From assembly GCA_947504045.1 (NCBI GenBank), contig CANNFY010000001.1:806001-870000 (forward strand): DNA of 64,000 nt, written 5' to 3'. A program made the translations under genes and the position numbers. This DNA comes from an uncultured Maribacter sp. (GTDB taxonomy: Bacteria; Bacteroidota; Bacteroidia; Flavobacteriales; Flavobacteriaceae). The notes beneath the pieces are model-generated. The model had not been told where the DNA came from and searched no databases. It worked only from the letters and a program-made list of their open reading frames with translations. Shown here piece after piece: positions 9,330-18,806 of the stretch. Every line of letters begins with the position of its first letter. The stretch's first letter is position 1.

Positions 9330-10646
9330 TTATAACGCCTTATGAAAACTATAATTTAAATTATAACTTAACTTTTTTTCTCTTTTACCTATTATCTTAG
9401 CAGGGTTACCACCTACAACACCATAATCAGGAATGTTTTTTGTTACTACAGAACCAGAATATACTACTGCTCCTTTTCCAATTTTTACTCCAGGCATTAT
9501 AAGACAGTTAGAAAAAATACATGCGTAATCTTCTATAACAACCTCTTTACTTATCATATCAAAATAGGGAGAATTAATATCATGACCTGCAGTATAAATT
9601 TGAGTGTTATGCGCTATAGAAACATTATCTCCTATTGTAATTTTTGCTCTATTATCTAACCTGCAACCAGCATTAATGACAGTGTTGTTTCCTACACTTA
9701 AATTATCCCATTTATAAAATATAACTCTTGGATGTATACTACTTTTCTTTCCAATTTTTATACCACATGTTTTCAAAAACAAATTTTTAAGATAAAAAGA
9801 AGGAAGGACGTAATAAATTAAATTATATATAAAAACCAAATAATGTTTAAACTGCCTAAGCGCTAATCTTAAGTATTTGTTACGCAAAATGCTTCTAAAC
9901 GGGTAATAAATAGAATAAAACACTTTTTGTTTTTTTACTTCATTTGAAGTTTTAATCTTTAGTTTTTCTAAATAAAATAAATATTCAAAGTATGCCTTCT
10001 TTGCTTTTCTATCACTAACTCCTCCCAAACCCATGTAAGTGATATTAGATAGCTGCTCAAATTGTACTCCTTCTTTATAACATCTTAATAAAAACTCCGT
10101 GTCTACTGCAATTTTTGTGTTCGTATTAAAATTGCCAACTTTATGGTAGACTTTCTTTGGAACAAAGCAGGTTGTATGTGTAAACCCAAATCCTCTTAAA
10201 ATATTTTGAGGGTTAAATTTTTTATTATTTACACTTACAATTTCATTGTTTTTAATGAATTTACATTCTCCATAAAATATTTTAGAATTAATTCCTTTTT
10301 TTAAAGCATTTTCAACTATCTCTAATGTCTTAAAACTATATATATCATCTGCATTTAATAAGCCAATAATATTGCCATTAGCTATTTTTAAGCCTTTATT
10401 CCAAGCATCTCCAATTCCTTTATCATTTTCAGATATCCACTGATAACGTATTTGCCTTTCTTCAAATTTTTTCTCATAAGATTTTATTATAGATAGTGTT
10501 TTATCTTTAGAATTTCCATCAATAATAATATATTCGAAATTAGATGATGTTTGCCTTAAAACAGAATCTATTGAATTTGAAATTGTCTCCTCTGAATTAT
10601 AACTAACGGTTATAATTGATATATTTATTTCTTGTTGATTTTTCAT
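9330..10646 (-). CDS. Fusion of GT2 glycosyltransferase and hexapeptide-repeat acetyltransferase
   Basis: A 438-residue two-domain protein. Residues 6 to about 215 form a GT-A family 2 domain: ISIITVSYNS, IIDGNSKDKT, and the metal-binding LNADD at 97-101, closest in style to WcaE-like colanic acid transferases. A basic, hydrophobic connector (about 235-286) follows. Residues 287-430 form a left-handed beta-helix acyltransferase (GIKIGKKSSI, NNTVINAGC, the AGHD histidine near residue 355, and GGNPAKIIGK), like WcaF. The frame is open throughout, so this is a true fusion. It probably adds one sugar and O-acetylates the same unit. It overlaps the upstream GT4 gene by 4 bp. Confidence 0.85.
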   Translation of the reverse strand: MKNQQEINISIITVSYNSEETISNSIDSVLRQTSSNFEYIIIDGNSKDKTLSIIKSYEKKFEERQIRYQWISENDKGIGDAWNKGLKIANGNIIGLLNADDIYSFKTLEIVENALKKGINSKIFYGECKFIKNNEIVSVNNKKFNPQNILRGFGFTHTTCFVPKKVYHKVGNFNTNTKIAVDTEFLLRCYKEGVQFEQLSNITYMGLGGVSDRKAKKAYFEYLFYLEKLKIKTSNEVKKQKVFYSIYYPFRSILRNKYLRLALRQFKHYLVFIYNLIYYVLPSFYLKNLFLKTCGIKIGKKSSIHPRVIFYKWDNLSVGNNTVINAGCRLDNRAKITIGDNVSIAHNTQIYTAGHDINSPYFDMISKEVVIEDYACIFSNCLIMPGVKIGKGAVVYSGSVVTKNIPDYGVVGGNPAKIIGKREKKLSYNLNYSFHKAL

Positions 10647-11779
10647 GTTTTAGACAAAATATTAGAATAAGCATCATAAACCTTTTTTGCATTTAATTCT
10701 GATGAAAACTCATTAATTACCCTATAGTACGCCTTTTCACCTATAATTCTAATTTTATCTCTATCATTTATAAAGTTATATAATATATCTCCTAAATCTT
10801 TATATTTTCCAAAATCATAGATATAACCTACTTCCTTAGAGTTAATTATTTCTTTATTTGCTCCCGTATTACATGCTACAACAGGAATTTTATTAATCAT
10901 AAATTCAATTGTAACTCTTCCAAAAGCCTCCCTTTTAGAGGATACTACTCCAAGATCAATGTTTTTTAAAAAACTATCCACATCATTTACAAATCCATTA
11001 AAAATTACATTCTCTTCAAGATTGTTTTTCTTGATAAATGTTTTAAGTAAATCCATATAACCATCTTGGCAACTTCCAACTATATTTAATATAAAATCTG
11101 AAGTATTCTTTTCTCTTTTAATATAATCTAATGCTTTTAATACTTCTAATTGATTTTTGTTTTCATGTATTAAACCTAGAAAACATATATTAAGAGGCTT
11201 ATTTGTGTTTAAAACTTTAGTGAAATCTTCCTTTTTTTTTATGCCATTATAGATTACTTGTATCTTATTAGGGTCTATATATTGAGAATAGTATTTTTTT
11301 AAATCTTCTGAAATTGAAATTATAAGAGACGCATTTTTTTCAAAGTATTTACCTACTTTGCTCTTAGCCATATAATAGTTAAGGTTACAATCTTCTTTAC
11401 CGTATTCTCGAATATGCCAAAGATGCGGCAACTTCATTTTATTAGAAAGGTAACCTCCTAAACTTGTTGCACTAGAATTTGTATGTATAATATCAAAAGA
11501 TTGTTTTTTGATGGAAAAAAAAACAATCCTAAAAAAAATTTTATTTACAATTCTTATTATTTGCCCTGTTAAAAATGACCTGCTATTTAACCAATTATAA
11601 TAACGAAAAATTTTAAAAGATATATCATTATCCCTCAATTGTTCGCAAAAAGGTCCTTCATTTGGAACAATAACAAAAGGGGTTACATCATACTTATCAC
11701 GAAGATCTAATATAAGTTGTAATAGAGATTTATTGGCTCCGTAAAAGTTAGAATAGTGGCTTACGTAAAGAACTTTCAT
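10643..11779 (-). CDS. Glycosyltransferase family 4
   Basis: A 378-residue GT-B enzyme. It begins KVLYVSHYSNFYGANKSLLQLI, a typical family 4 opening with the acceptor loop. It continues with the LWHIREYG segment, ISISEDLKKYY, IYNGI before the donor domain, and NICFLGLIHENKNQLEVLKAL. The donor-binding signature appears as SKREAFGRVTIEFMINKIPVVA, with the conserved glutamate pair (E in REAFG and E in IEFM). It therefore has the expected retaining-transferase residues. It sits between the pyruvyl transferase and the GT2 fusion gene, transcribed in the same direction. Confidence 0.9.
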   Translation of the reverse strand: MKVLYVSHYSNFYGANKSLLQLILDLRDKYDVTPFVIVPNEGPFCEQLRDNDISFKIFRYYNWLNSRSFLTGQIIRIVNKIFFRIVFFSIKKQSFDIIHTNSSATSLGGYLSNKMKLPHLWHIREYGKEDCNLNYYMAKSKVGKYFEKNASLIISISEDLKKYYSQYIDPNKIQVIYNGIKKKEDFTKVLNTNKPLNICFLGLIHENKNQLEVLKALDYIKREKNTSDFILNIVGSCQDGYMDLLKTFIKKNNLEENVIFNGFVNDVDSFLKNIDLGVVSSKREAFGRVTIEFMINKIPVVACNTGANKEIINSKEVGYIYDFGKYKDLGDILYNFINDRDKIRIIGEKAYYRVINEFSSELNAKKVYDAYSNILSKT

Positions 11780-11789
11780 TTTTTACACT

Positions 11790-12932
11790 TTAATTTTTCT
11801 CAATTAATTGCCAAATAGAATTCCACATATCTTCCACCTGTTGTATTAATACTTCTTTTTTACTTAAAAGAGTTTCCTTAATTTCAATGTAATTATTAAA
11901 TACATCATCAATTTTTTCAAATTCTAATGTAATATCATTCTCAATTTGTAAAATCCTATTCTTCTGTCCAAAATCATTAAACAACATTTCATACTTATGA
12001 TTCCAACTTGTAGCTAAACATGGTATCCCTTGATTTAAAGCACTTGCAACACCATGAAATCTTGAAGAAATTACAAAAGAAGATATTCCAATTACCGCTT
12101 TCACTTCTTTTGCATTTAAACCCGTAACTACTTCAAGTTTATTTTTAAATCTTGAATTAATTTTATTACAAATTTTTAAATCTCCTTTTCCTTCATGGTT
12201 TAAAATAAAAACTTGTTTTCCTCTGTTCTGAATTTTTTGGATTACTTTTTCCAAAAAAGTAATATATTCTAAAGAGTCGTTTTCTGCATGAGTTACCATT
12301 TTTTTATTTGGAATTATGCATACATTCCCCTCTAAATGCTTGTATTTTTCTGGTAAAGAACCTTTAACCAATAAAGTAAAATCTGTTGTGGTCAAGATTT
12401 TTTCTTTATTGCCCCCAGCATCAAGAAAATATTGGTAAGAAATTTTTTCACGAGCAAATATTAAATTTGCATAAGTACTAACAATATTCACAGTCCTTAT
12501 GCCTGCATTTGTTTTAAAAGGACCTAGTGCTTGTGGTAAAAAAATAATTTTTGCTCCAGTCTTTTTAAGGTTTTTATAATACCGTTCTAAATTATTTAGA
12601 CTTTCATCAGAATAATTCCATTGGTCTGAGAATTGAAACCCAGCAGCATCTAAAACAACATCAATATCCTCTAAAGGATGTTTAGAACTAAAGTAAGTAT
12701 ATGGTAATTTTAATCTTCTAAGAATAGCTGCGGGATATTTTCCTAAGTGTAGTGCTCTTCTTTTTTCAATTTTTAGGCTTGTCGAAATATTTAATCTACT
12801 CTCTCCAGCATAATTGGTATTATAGTTAATTATTGCTTCTGGATACCTATTCTCTACCTGCTCCAAAACGGCATAAAACATTAATTCTGCACCTTTATTC
12901 AATGTATTTGTACCGTCAATTTGAATCTTCAT
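11790..12932 (-). CDS. Polysaccharide pyruvyl transferase family protein
   Basis: A 380-residue enzyme of the CsaB/WcaK family that transfers pyruvate from phosphoenolpyruvate to sugar residues as a ketal, adding negative charge to the glycan. Support: the N-terminal GTNTLNKGAELMF segment (the family's GxxNxGD/A-type opening), LDAAGFQFSDQW, IFLPQALGPF (the conserved PQxxGPF motif), and near the C-terminus SSRFHGVASALNQGIPCLATSWNHKY, the SRxHG motif with the catalytic arginine-histidine pair. All key positions look intact. It ends 10 bp before the GT4 start and follows the nitroreductase-like gene by 10 bp. Confidence 0.9.
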   Translation of the reverse strand: MKIQIDGTNTLNKGAELMFYAVLEQVENRYPEAIINYNTNYAGESRLNISTSLKIEKRRALHLGKYPAAILRRLKLPYTYFSSKHPLEDIDVVLDAAGFQFSDQWNYSDESLNNLERYYKNLKKTGAKIIFLPQALGPFKTNAGIRTVNIVSTYANLIFAREKISYQYFLDAGGNKEKILTTTDFTLLVKGSLPEKYKHLEGNVCIIPNKKMVTHAENDSLEYITFLEKVIQKIQNRGKQVFILNHEGKGDLKICNKINSRFKNKLEVVTGLNAKEVKAVIGISSFVISSRFHGVASALNQGIPCLATSWNHKYEMLFNDFGQKNRILQIENDITLEFEKIDDVFNNYIEIKETLLSKKEVLIQQVEDMWNSIWQLIEKN

Positions 12933-12942
12933 TATTCTAATA

Positions 12943-14007
12943 TTAGTTATATTTTCTTATGTAATCTAATGATCTTTTCTCTGAATATGCAACTTTGCCT
13001 TCTAAATCCGGATAACCAACGGCCATACACATAATTGGTCTTTGGTGCTTTTTTAAGCCTAAAGCTTTCTCCATTTTCTTTTCTAAACTCTCCACATCTG
13101 GCCAATTAATTGCACAACTACTTAATCCTAAAGTTTCTAAAGCTAACATAAATGTCATATTAGCCAATGAAGCATCTATGTAAATTACATGTCTATCTCT
13201 TTCATCAAAATAAGCATTTAAATTTCCTATGGCAACAACAAGCATTGGAATTCCTTCTACATACCCTCGAACACCGCCTGGTATATTTGCTACCGTTTTA
13301 AGAAGCTGTGGGTCATCAATTACTCTATATTCAAAAGGCTGCCTATTACATGCTGTAGGGGATTGTATAGCAGCTAAAATTGCTTTATCTACTAACTCAT
13401 GTGGTACTTTCTTATTCTTAAACCAACGAACAGACCTTCTGTAACGTGTTAATTTGTAAAAATCCTCATAAGAAATATTAGGTAAATCTTGTTCTTTTCT
13501 GGAATATGGGATAAATTTTTGCTGTTCGTTTTTTATATTTTCTGTGTGTAATTTATACGTAAGAACTTTGTCATTAAATCTTAACGCTAATTCATTTATT
13601 AATGAATGTTCACCACTAGTTTGAAAGTATTCATTTAAAACATCAAAAAACCATTTAAATTGTTTGTCTTTTTCAATCTTTTTTTCATCCCAAATATTTA
13701 TAAAAGCATCTATAGTTTCTTCTATATATTTCAGAGCAAAAACATCTCTTCTTGGTCGCATAAGTAACCCTTTTTCTATTCTATGTGTATTCCTTATCAA
13801 AGTATATATATTTGCTTTTTCAACTTTCAATTCTTTTAAATGCAAAACTTTACCTTTTAAAACAGAATGTTGTTCTCTATTAAATTTTCTAGAAAAAAAT
13901 AAATAATAAATTTTACTTAAAAAAGGAGTAGCAACAAAGTATTTGGACAATACATTATTAATGAAAAATTGAAAAAACAAATACACCTTTACCAAATATT
14001 TTCTCAT
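12943..14007 (-). CDS. Nitroreductase-family flavoprotein in the polysaccharide cluster
   Basis: A 354-residue protein with two parts. Residues 1 to about 180 are a helical, basic region with a hydrophobic N-terminus and the segment NTHRIEKGLLMRPRRDVFAL. Residues 185-345 are a nitroreductase fold: RYRRSVRWF (FMN phosphate binding), SPTACNRQPFEYRVID, IDASLANMTFMLALETLGLSSCAINWP, and AVGYPD. Free nitroreductases are about 200 residues, so the N-terminal half is extra. Genes of this type often sit beside pyruvyl transferases in surface-polysaccharide loci; a redox step on the sugar or acceptor is possible but not shown. Confidence 0.8.
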   Translation of the reverse strand: MRKYLVKVYLFFQFFINNVLSKYFVATPFLSKIYYLFFSRKFNREQHSVLKGKVLHLKELKVEKANIYTLIRNTHRIEKGLLMRPRRDVFALKYIEETIDAFINIWDEKKIEKDKQFKWFFDVLNEYFQTSGEHSLINELALRFNDKVLTYKLHTENIKNEQQKFIPYSRKEQDLPNISYEDFYKLTRYRRSVRWFKNKKVPHELVDKAILAAIQSPTACNRQPFEYRVIDDPQLLKTVANIPGGVRGYVEGIPMLVVAIGNLNAYFDERDRHVIYIDASLANMTFMLALETLGLSSCAINWPDVESLEKKMEKALGLKKHQRPIMCMAVGYPDLEGKVAYSEKRSLDYIRKYN

Positions 14008-14014
14008 AAGCTAT

Positions 14015-15439
14015 TTACATTATTGTTTTTATCAAATGCTTTATGTTGTTTCTTTCTAATACATATATAAATAGTAAATACGAAAGAAAAAAAACAGGCG
14101 ATAATATATATATGTTGTTAATATTAAAAATATACTGAAAAACATATATAATTATTGAAGTAAAAATAAGTGAAATTGAAGCGCTTTTTACTGCAATAAT
14201 TATATTTAAAATTGATAAATTAATTTCCTTTTTAAGAACAATAAACCCAACTATGACTAAAACTATTTTATTTACTAAAATAGCAAGGGAAGCACCAACC
14301 AATCCATAATATAAAATACCAATATATAAACCTGGAATAAGAACCCCAACAGTTAAACCAATTATAATTTTCATCTCTAATTGAGGTTTCCCTAACCCTC
14401 TTATTAAGGAAGTAAAAGAGTTTATTAATAAATGTACCATCATAGCTACTGCAAGTATTTTTACAGGTATAATAGCATCATTCCACTTCTCACCAAAAAA
14501 ACCAATTATATCTTTAGCAAAAAAAACTAAAAACAACATTACTGGGTATATAAGAATGGAATTAAAATTTATTATTTTCAAAAAATAAATTTTAAGCTTT
14601 TGCCTATCATCTTGATTTTTTCCAAATACAGGATACATCACTTTATTTAAAATTGTGCTTATCATTTGTCTAACTTGTTCTGTTAGAGAAAAAGATAGTG
14701 TATATGAACCCAACAAAGATGTCCCCAACATTTTTCCTATAATAAGATTATCTATATTATATGTTAGTGTACTAAATATGCTAGTTCCTGTAGAATATGC
14801 TCCAAATCCAAAAATTTCTTTAAAATATTCCTTATTCCAACCTAAAGTGGGTTTCCAACTTGTACTTAGATAAAGCATTGGTATGGTTAATCCTGTAGAC
14901 AAAATACTATTTATCACTAATGCCCATACACCAATACCGTAATATGCTCCACATATTGATATAATACCTGCTATTAATGCTGATATATTAAAAATATTGG
15001 CTATTTTCTTAAAATTCAAAACCCTTGTAAGAACAACCATAGGTATTAATCCAAAGGGTTTTATTAGAATATTAATACTTAGTATAGGAATTAACTTCAT
15101 TAAAATTGGTTCTTCATAAAATAAAGATGCAAAAGGTGCAACCAAGCAAGTCATAATAATAAAAAGAAAAAAGCCCCATCCAATACTACTCCAAAAAGCA
15201 GTTGGATAAAATAACTTTACTTTTTCGTCATCCTTTTTTTGAATTAAAGCGGCACTCATACCTAATTCTGAAGCAGCGACAGAGACAGCAATAAAAACCA
15301 TACAAATACCTACTAAACCAAATTCTTCTGGGAGAAGTATTTTGGCTAAAATAAATTGGATAGAAAACTTAAATATTGCGTTTAAAACAAATTCAATACT
15401 AGTCCACTTTATACCACTTATTATTTTTTTAGGCTCCAA
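14015..15439 (-). CDS. Wzx-type lipid-linked oligosaccharide flippase
   Basis: A 474-residue MOP/MVF-superfamily transporter with about fourteen membrane helices, expected to flip undecaprenyl-linked repeat units across the inner membrane. The N-terminus (KKIISGIKWTSIEF) and the following ILAKILLPEEFGLVGI segment are the hallmark of the PST/Wzx family. LIQKKDDEK and GKMLGTSLLGSYTLSF are further family features. The start codon is TTG at 15437-15439; choosing an internal ATG would delete the conserved first helix. It lies 120 bp downstream of rmlD, the longest gap inside the cluster, so a weak internal promoter is possible. Confidence 0.87.
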   Translation of the reverse strand: MEPKKIISGIKWTSIEFVLNAIFKFSIQFILAKILLPEEFGLVGICMVFIAVSVAASELGMSAALIQKKDDEKVKLFYPTAFWSSIGWGFFLFIIMTCLVAPFASLFYEEPILMKLIPILSINILIKPFGLIPMVVLTRVLNFKKIANIFNISALIAGIISICGAYYGIGVWALVINSILSTGLTIPMLYLSTSWKPTLGWNKEYFKEIFGFGAYSTGTSIFSTLTYNIDNLIIGKMLGTSLLGSYTLSFSLTEQVRQMISTILNKVMYPVFGKNQDDRQKLKIYFLKIINFNSILIYPVMLFLVFFAKDIIGFFGEKWNDAIIPVKILAVAMMVHLLINSFTSLIRGLGKPQLEMKIIIGLTVGVLIPGLYIGILYYGLVGASLAILVNKIVLVIVGFIVLKKEINLSILNIIIAVKSASISLIFTSIIIYVFQYIFNINNIYILSPVFFLSYLLFIYVLERNNIKHLIKTIM

Positions 15440-15559
15440 TTTAGCTTATTATAAATTTTATTGTTCAAATGAAGAAAGTACTCTAATATCTTTAATAAAA
15501 ATGCATACTATTAATATTTGGTTTGAAATTAACTTGTCTTTTTAAAAAAAGTATAATTT

Positions 15560-16336
15560 TTATCCTAAAACACTATTAATAGGCCTTCTTGCAAAAGTAC
15601 GATAATTATTAGCTCTTTTTAATGACACATTTTCTTCAAGATTGTTTTCAATAAGAATTCTTAAAGCAAAATCATACCATGTTAATGCTTGGTTATCTGT
15701 AAAGTGTTTAATTCCATATTTTTGGCTATTATTAATTATTAAACTAATTATATAATTTGCTAAATTCTTAGTGTCTGTTGGGCATCCAATTTGAGAATCT
15801 GTAATGTTTAAATCTTCTCCTTTCTTTGCTTTTTCTAAAATAGTTTTATAAAAGTTTTTTCCGAATTTTGTGCTATATAACCAAGAAGTTCTAATGATAA
15901 AAAACTTACTAAGAGTTTCCTGAATATATTTTTCGCCCAGTAATTTAGATTTTCCGTACTCATTTATTGGGTTGGGTGTGTCTGTGGTTAAATAGGCTTC
16001 TTCTTTTTCTCCATCAAAAACATAGTCTGTAGAAATATGTAGTAAAATTGTTTTGTATTCTGCACATGTTTTTGCTAAGTTTTTTACTGCTTCTGCATTT
16101 ACTAGATAGGCTTTATCTGGAGTTTTTTCTGCTTGTTCTACATTGGTATATGCTGCACAGTTAATACAATAGTCATAGTTGTTATTGGAGAAAATAGTCT
16201 GAACTTGATTAACACTTGTGATATCTAAATCTGTGGAATTTTTAAAATCAAAATTAAGTTCCGGAAAATTATCTTCAAGTTCTTGAATAGATTTTCCTAA
16301 TTGTCCATTTGCTCCAGTAACTAAAATATATTTCAT
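15560..16336 (-). CDS. rfbD: dTDP-4-dehydrorhamnose reductase
   Basis: Last enzyme of dTDP-L-rhamnose synthesis; reduces dTDP-4-keto-L-rhamnose with NAD(P)H. Visible are the Rossmann motif GANGQLGKS (residues 8-16), AAYTNVEQAE, STDYVFDG, and the catalytic YGKSKLLGE (YxxxK). At 258 residues it is shorter than the common 280-300: it ends in ARRPINSVLG, where many homologues continue about 25 residues. The downstream frames show no matching continuation, so this is a shorter natural C-terminus, not a frameshift. It overlaps rfbC by 4 bp. Confidence 0.93.
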   Translation of the reverse strand: MKYILVTGANGQLGKSIQELEDNFPELNFDFKNSTDLDITSVNQVQTIFSNNNYDYCINCAAYTNVEQAEKTPDKAYLVNAEAVKNLAKTCAEYKTILLHISTDYVFDGEKEEAYLTTDTPNPINEYGKSKLLGEKYIQETLSKFFIIRTSWLYSTKFGKNFYKTILEKAKKGEDLNITDSQIGCPTDTKNLANYIISLIINNSQKYGIKHFTDNQALTWYDFALRILIENNLEENVSLKRANNYRTFARRPINSVLG

Positions 16337-16875
16337 AAATCTATTTCTGAAAATAATGGCAACTGTTTGTCTTTTAATGAAATTATCATTTCAGATTCTG
16401 GGTAATCCCATTTTATATCTAAAATTCTATCGTTGTAAATTATACCACTTTCCGAATCCTTATTATAAAAATTATCACATTGATACGTAAATACAGTTTC
16501 TTCTAAAGCTACAAAACCATGAGCCATACCTTTTGGTATAAAAATAGATTTTTTATTAGAATCTGATAATTCAACTTTAATATAGCTACCATATGTTGGA
16601 CTATACTTCCTAATGTCTACAACAATATCAAATACAGTACCTTTAACAACAGAAACTAATTTTGCCTGTGCGTACTCTCCTTTTTGAAAATGAAGCCCTC
16701 TAAGAGTTCCTTTTTTAGATATGGATTGATTTGTTTGAACAAAATCTACATTGTAACCAATAGCTGTATCTAATTCCTTTTTTTGGTAAGATTCAAAAAA
16801 AACTCCTCTTTCATCTTTATAAATTGTTGGCTCTATAATAAAACAACCCTTTAGAATAGTCTCTTTTATTTCCAA
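16333..16875 (-). CDS. rfbC: dTDP-4-dehydrorhamnose 3,5-epimerase
   Basis: A 180-residue cupin-fold epimerase converting dTDP-4-keto-6-deoxy-glucose to dTDP-4-keto-rhamnose. Conserved parts are DERGVFFESY, QTNQSISKKGTLRGLHFQ (with the catalytic histidine), VVDIRKYSPTYG, and FIPKGMAHGFVALEE. The start codon is TTG at 16873-16875, 5 bp after the rfbA stop; it gives the standard N-terminus (MEIKETILKGCFIIEP) and no upstream ATG is possible in frame. The 3' end overlaps rfbD (ATGA), so the pair is translationally coupled. Confidence 0.96.
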   Translation of the reverse strand: MEIKETILKGCFIIEPTIYKDERGVFFESYQKKELDTAIGYNVDFVQTNQSISKKGTLRGLHFQKGEYAQAKLVSVVKGTVFDIVVDIRKYSPTYGSYIKVELSDSNKKSIFIPKGMAHGFVALEETVFTYQCDNFYNKDSESGIIYNDRILDIKWDYPESEMIISLKDKQLPLFSEIDL

Positions 16876-16880
16876 TATAT

Positions 16881-17738
16881 TTAGTTTAAATCAAGTAAAT
16901 ATTCTCCATAACCACTCTTTAATAGTGGTTTTGCTAATTCTTGAAGTTGTTTTTTATTAATGTAGCCCATAGTGTAAGCAACCTCTTCAATTGCTCCAAT
17001 CTTTAATCCTTGTCTTTCTTCAATTACTTCAACAAATTGAGATGCTTTCATCAAAGAATTAAAGGTTCCGGTATCTAACCAAGCTGTTCCACTATCTAAG
17101 ATACTTACACTTAGCTTACCTCTTTGTAAATATTCTCTATTAACATCCGTAATTTCTAATTCTCCTCTTTTACTTGGTTTAATGTTTTTGGCAATTTTAA
17201 TAACTTCATTATCATAAAAATATATACCAGGTACTGCGTAATTAGATTTTGGTTCTAATGGCTTTTCCTCTATACTTATAGCTTTTTCTTCCTCATTAAA
17301 CTCAACAACGCCATATCTTTCTGGATCGTTTACCCTATAAGCATAAATAATTCCTCCATCTGGATTATTATTTTTTTGAAGTAATTCTGCTAAGCCAGTT
17401 CCATAAAATATGTTATCTCCTAAAATTAATGCTACTTTACTATCTCCGATAAATTCTTCTCCTAATATAAAAGCTTCAGCTAATCCGTTAGGGTTTTCTT
17501 GAGAAAGAAATTTAAAAGAACACCCTAATTGAGAACCATCTCCTAGTAAATTTTTAAACAAACCAATATCTTTAGGTGTTGTAATAAATAATACTTCTCT
17601 AATTCCTGCCGACATAAGAGTAGCCAATGGGTAGTATATCATTGGTTTATTATAAATAGGCATTAATTGTTTACTTATCGATAAAGTTAGTGGGTATAAC
17701 CTTGAGCCCAATCCACCTGCTAATATAATCCCCTTCAT
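16881..17738 (-). CDS. rfbA: Glucose-1-phosphate thymidylyltransferase
   Basis: A 285-residue nucleotidyltransferase making dTDP-glucose from dTTP and glucose-1-phosphate, the first rhamnose-pathway step. It has the signature [11 protein letters not shown] (residues 8-18), [43 protein letters not shown], and TAWLDTGTF. Length and motifs match the short RmlA class. It is 3 bp downstream of rfbB and 5 bp upstream of rfbC, so it is certainly in the same operon. Confidence 0.97.
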   Translation of the reverse strand: MKGIILAGGLGSRLYPLTLSISKQLMPIYNKPMIYYPLATLMSAGIREVLFITTPKDIGLFKNLLGDGSQLGCSFKFLSQENPNGLAEAFILGEEFIGDSKVALILGDNIFYGTGLAELLQKNNNPDGGIIYAYRVNDPERYGVVEFNEEEKAISIEEKPLEPKSNYAVPGIYFYDNEVIKIAKNIKPSKRGELEITDVNREYLQRGKLSVSILDSGTAWLDTGTFNSLMKASQFVEVIEERQGLKIGAIEEVAYTMGYINKKQLQELAKPLLKSGYGEYLLDLN

Positions 17739-17741
17739 TGT

Positions 17742-18806
17742 TTAGTTTAAATGATATTGTTTTTTATAGTAATCTTTATAAGAACCAGATGTTACATTAT
17801 TAAGCCAACTTTTATTATTAAGATACCATTCTATTGTATTTACTAATCCCTCCTCAAAAGTAACCGATGGTTCCCAGCCTAATTCTTTCTTAATTTTATT
17901 TGCATCAATTGCATATCTTAAATCGTGTCCTGGCCTATCTTTAACATAGGTAATTAGCTTTTCACTTTCTCCTTCTTTTCTATTTAATTTTTGATCCATT
18001 AATTTACAAAGAAGTTTTACTAAGTCAATATTTTTCCATTCATTAAAACCACCAATATTATACGTTTCATGATTTTTCCCTTCATGAAAAACTAAATCTA
18101 TTGCAATTGCATGATCTAATACAAATAACCAATCTCTAGTATAATTGCCGTCTCCATAGACAGGCAAAGGTTTATTATTAATAATATTATTAATAAAAAG
18201 CGGAATTAATTTTTCAGGAAAATGATTAGGACCATAATTATTAGAACAATTTGTAATAACATATGGTAAACCATAAGTTTCTCCATAGGCTCTTACAAAG
18301 TGATCAGAACTTGCTTTAGAAGCAGAATATGGTGAGTTTGGATCATATGCAGTATCTTCTGTAAATAAACCTGTTTCTCCTAAAGAGCCATATACTTCAT
18401 CTGTACTAATGTGATAAAATCTTTTACCTTTAAAATCATCTTTCCATAATTCCTTTGCTGCATTTAGCAAATTCATGGTACCAATTACATTGGTTTTAAC
18501 AAAGGCTAATGGATCTGTAATGGATCTGTCTACATGCGATTCTGCAGCTAAATGAATAACACCATCAAAGTTATATTTTTTGAATATGGACTCTATAAAA
18601 CTAGCGTCTGTTATATCTCCTTTTATAAATGTATAATTTGGTTGCTTTTCTATATCTTTTAAATTCTCTAAATTTCCTGCATACGTTAAAACATCTAGAT
18701 TATAAATGTAATAATCTGAGTGCTCTGTTACAAACCTTCTTACAACATGAGACCCTATAAAGCCTGCGCCACCTGTTATTAATATCCTTTGGTTTATTTT
18801 GTCCAC
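17742..18806 (-). CDS. rfbB: dTDP-glucose 4,6-dehydratase
   Basis: A 354-residue extended SDR enzyme that dehydrates dTDP-glucose to dTDP-4-keto-6-deoxy-glucose using bound NAD. Seen: GGAGFIGSHVVR near the N-terminus, AAESHVDRSI, STDEVYGSLG, the catalytic YSASKA (YxxxK), TNCSNNYGP, and RDWLFVLDHA. The start is GTG at 18804-18806, directly after the TAA of the chain-length gene; it gives the standard distance to the Rossmann motif. It is the first of the contiguous rmlB-A-C-D genes. Confidence 0.96.
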   Translation of the reverse strand: MDKINQRILITGGAGFIGSHVVRRFVTEHSDYYIYNLDVLTYAGNLENLKDIEKQPNYTFIKGDITDASFIESIFKKYNFDGVIHLAAESHVDRSITDPLAFVKTNVIGTMNLLNAAKELWKDDFKGKRFYHISTDEVYGSLGETGLFTEDTAYDPNSPYSASKASSDHFVRAYGETYGLPYVITNCSNNYGPNHFPEKLIPLFINNIINNKPLPVYGDGNYTRDWLFVLDHAIAIDLVFHEGKNHETYNIGGFNEWKNIDLVKLLCKLMDQKLNRKEGESEKLITYVKDRPGHDLRYAIDANKIKKELGWEPSVTFEEGLVNTIEWYLNNKSWLNNVTSGSYKDYYKKQYHLN

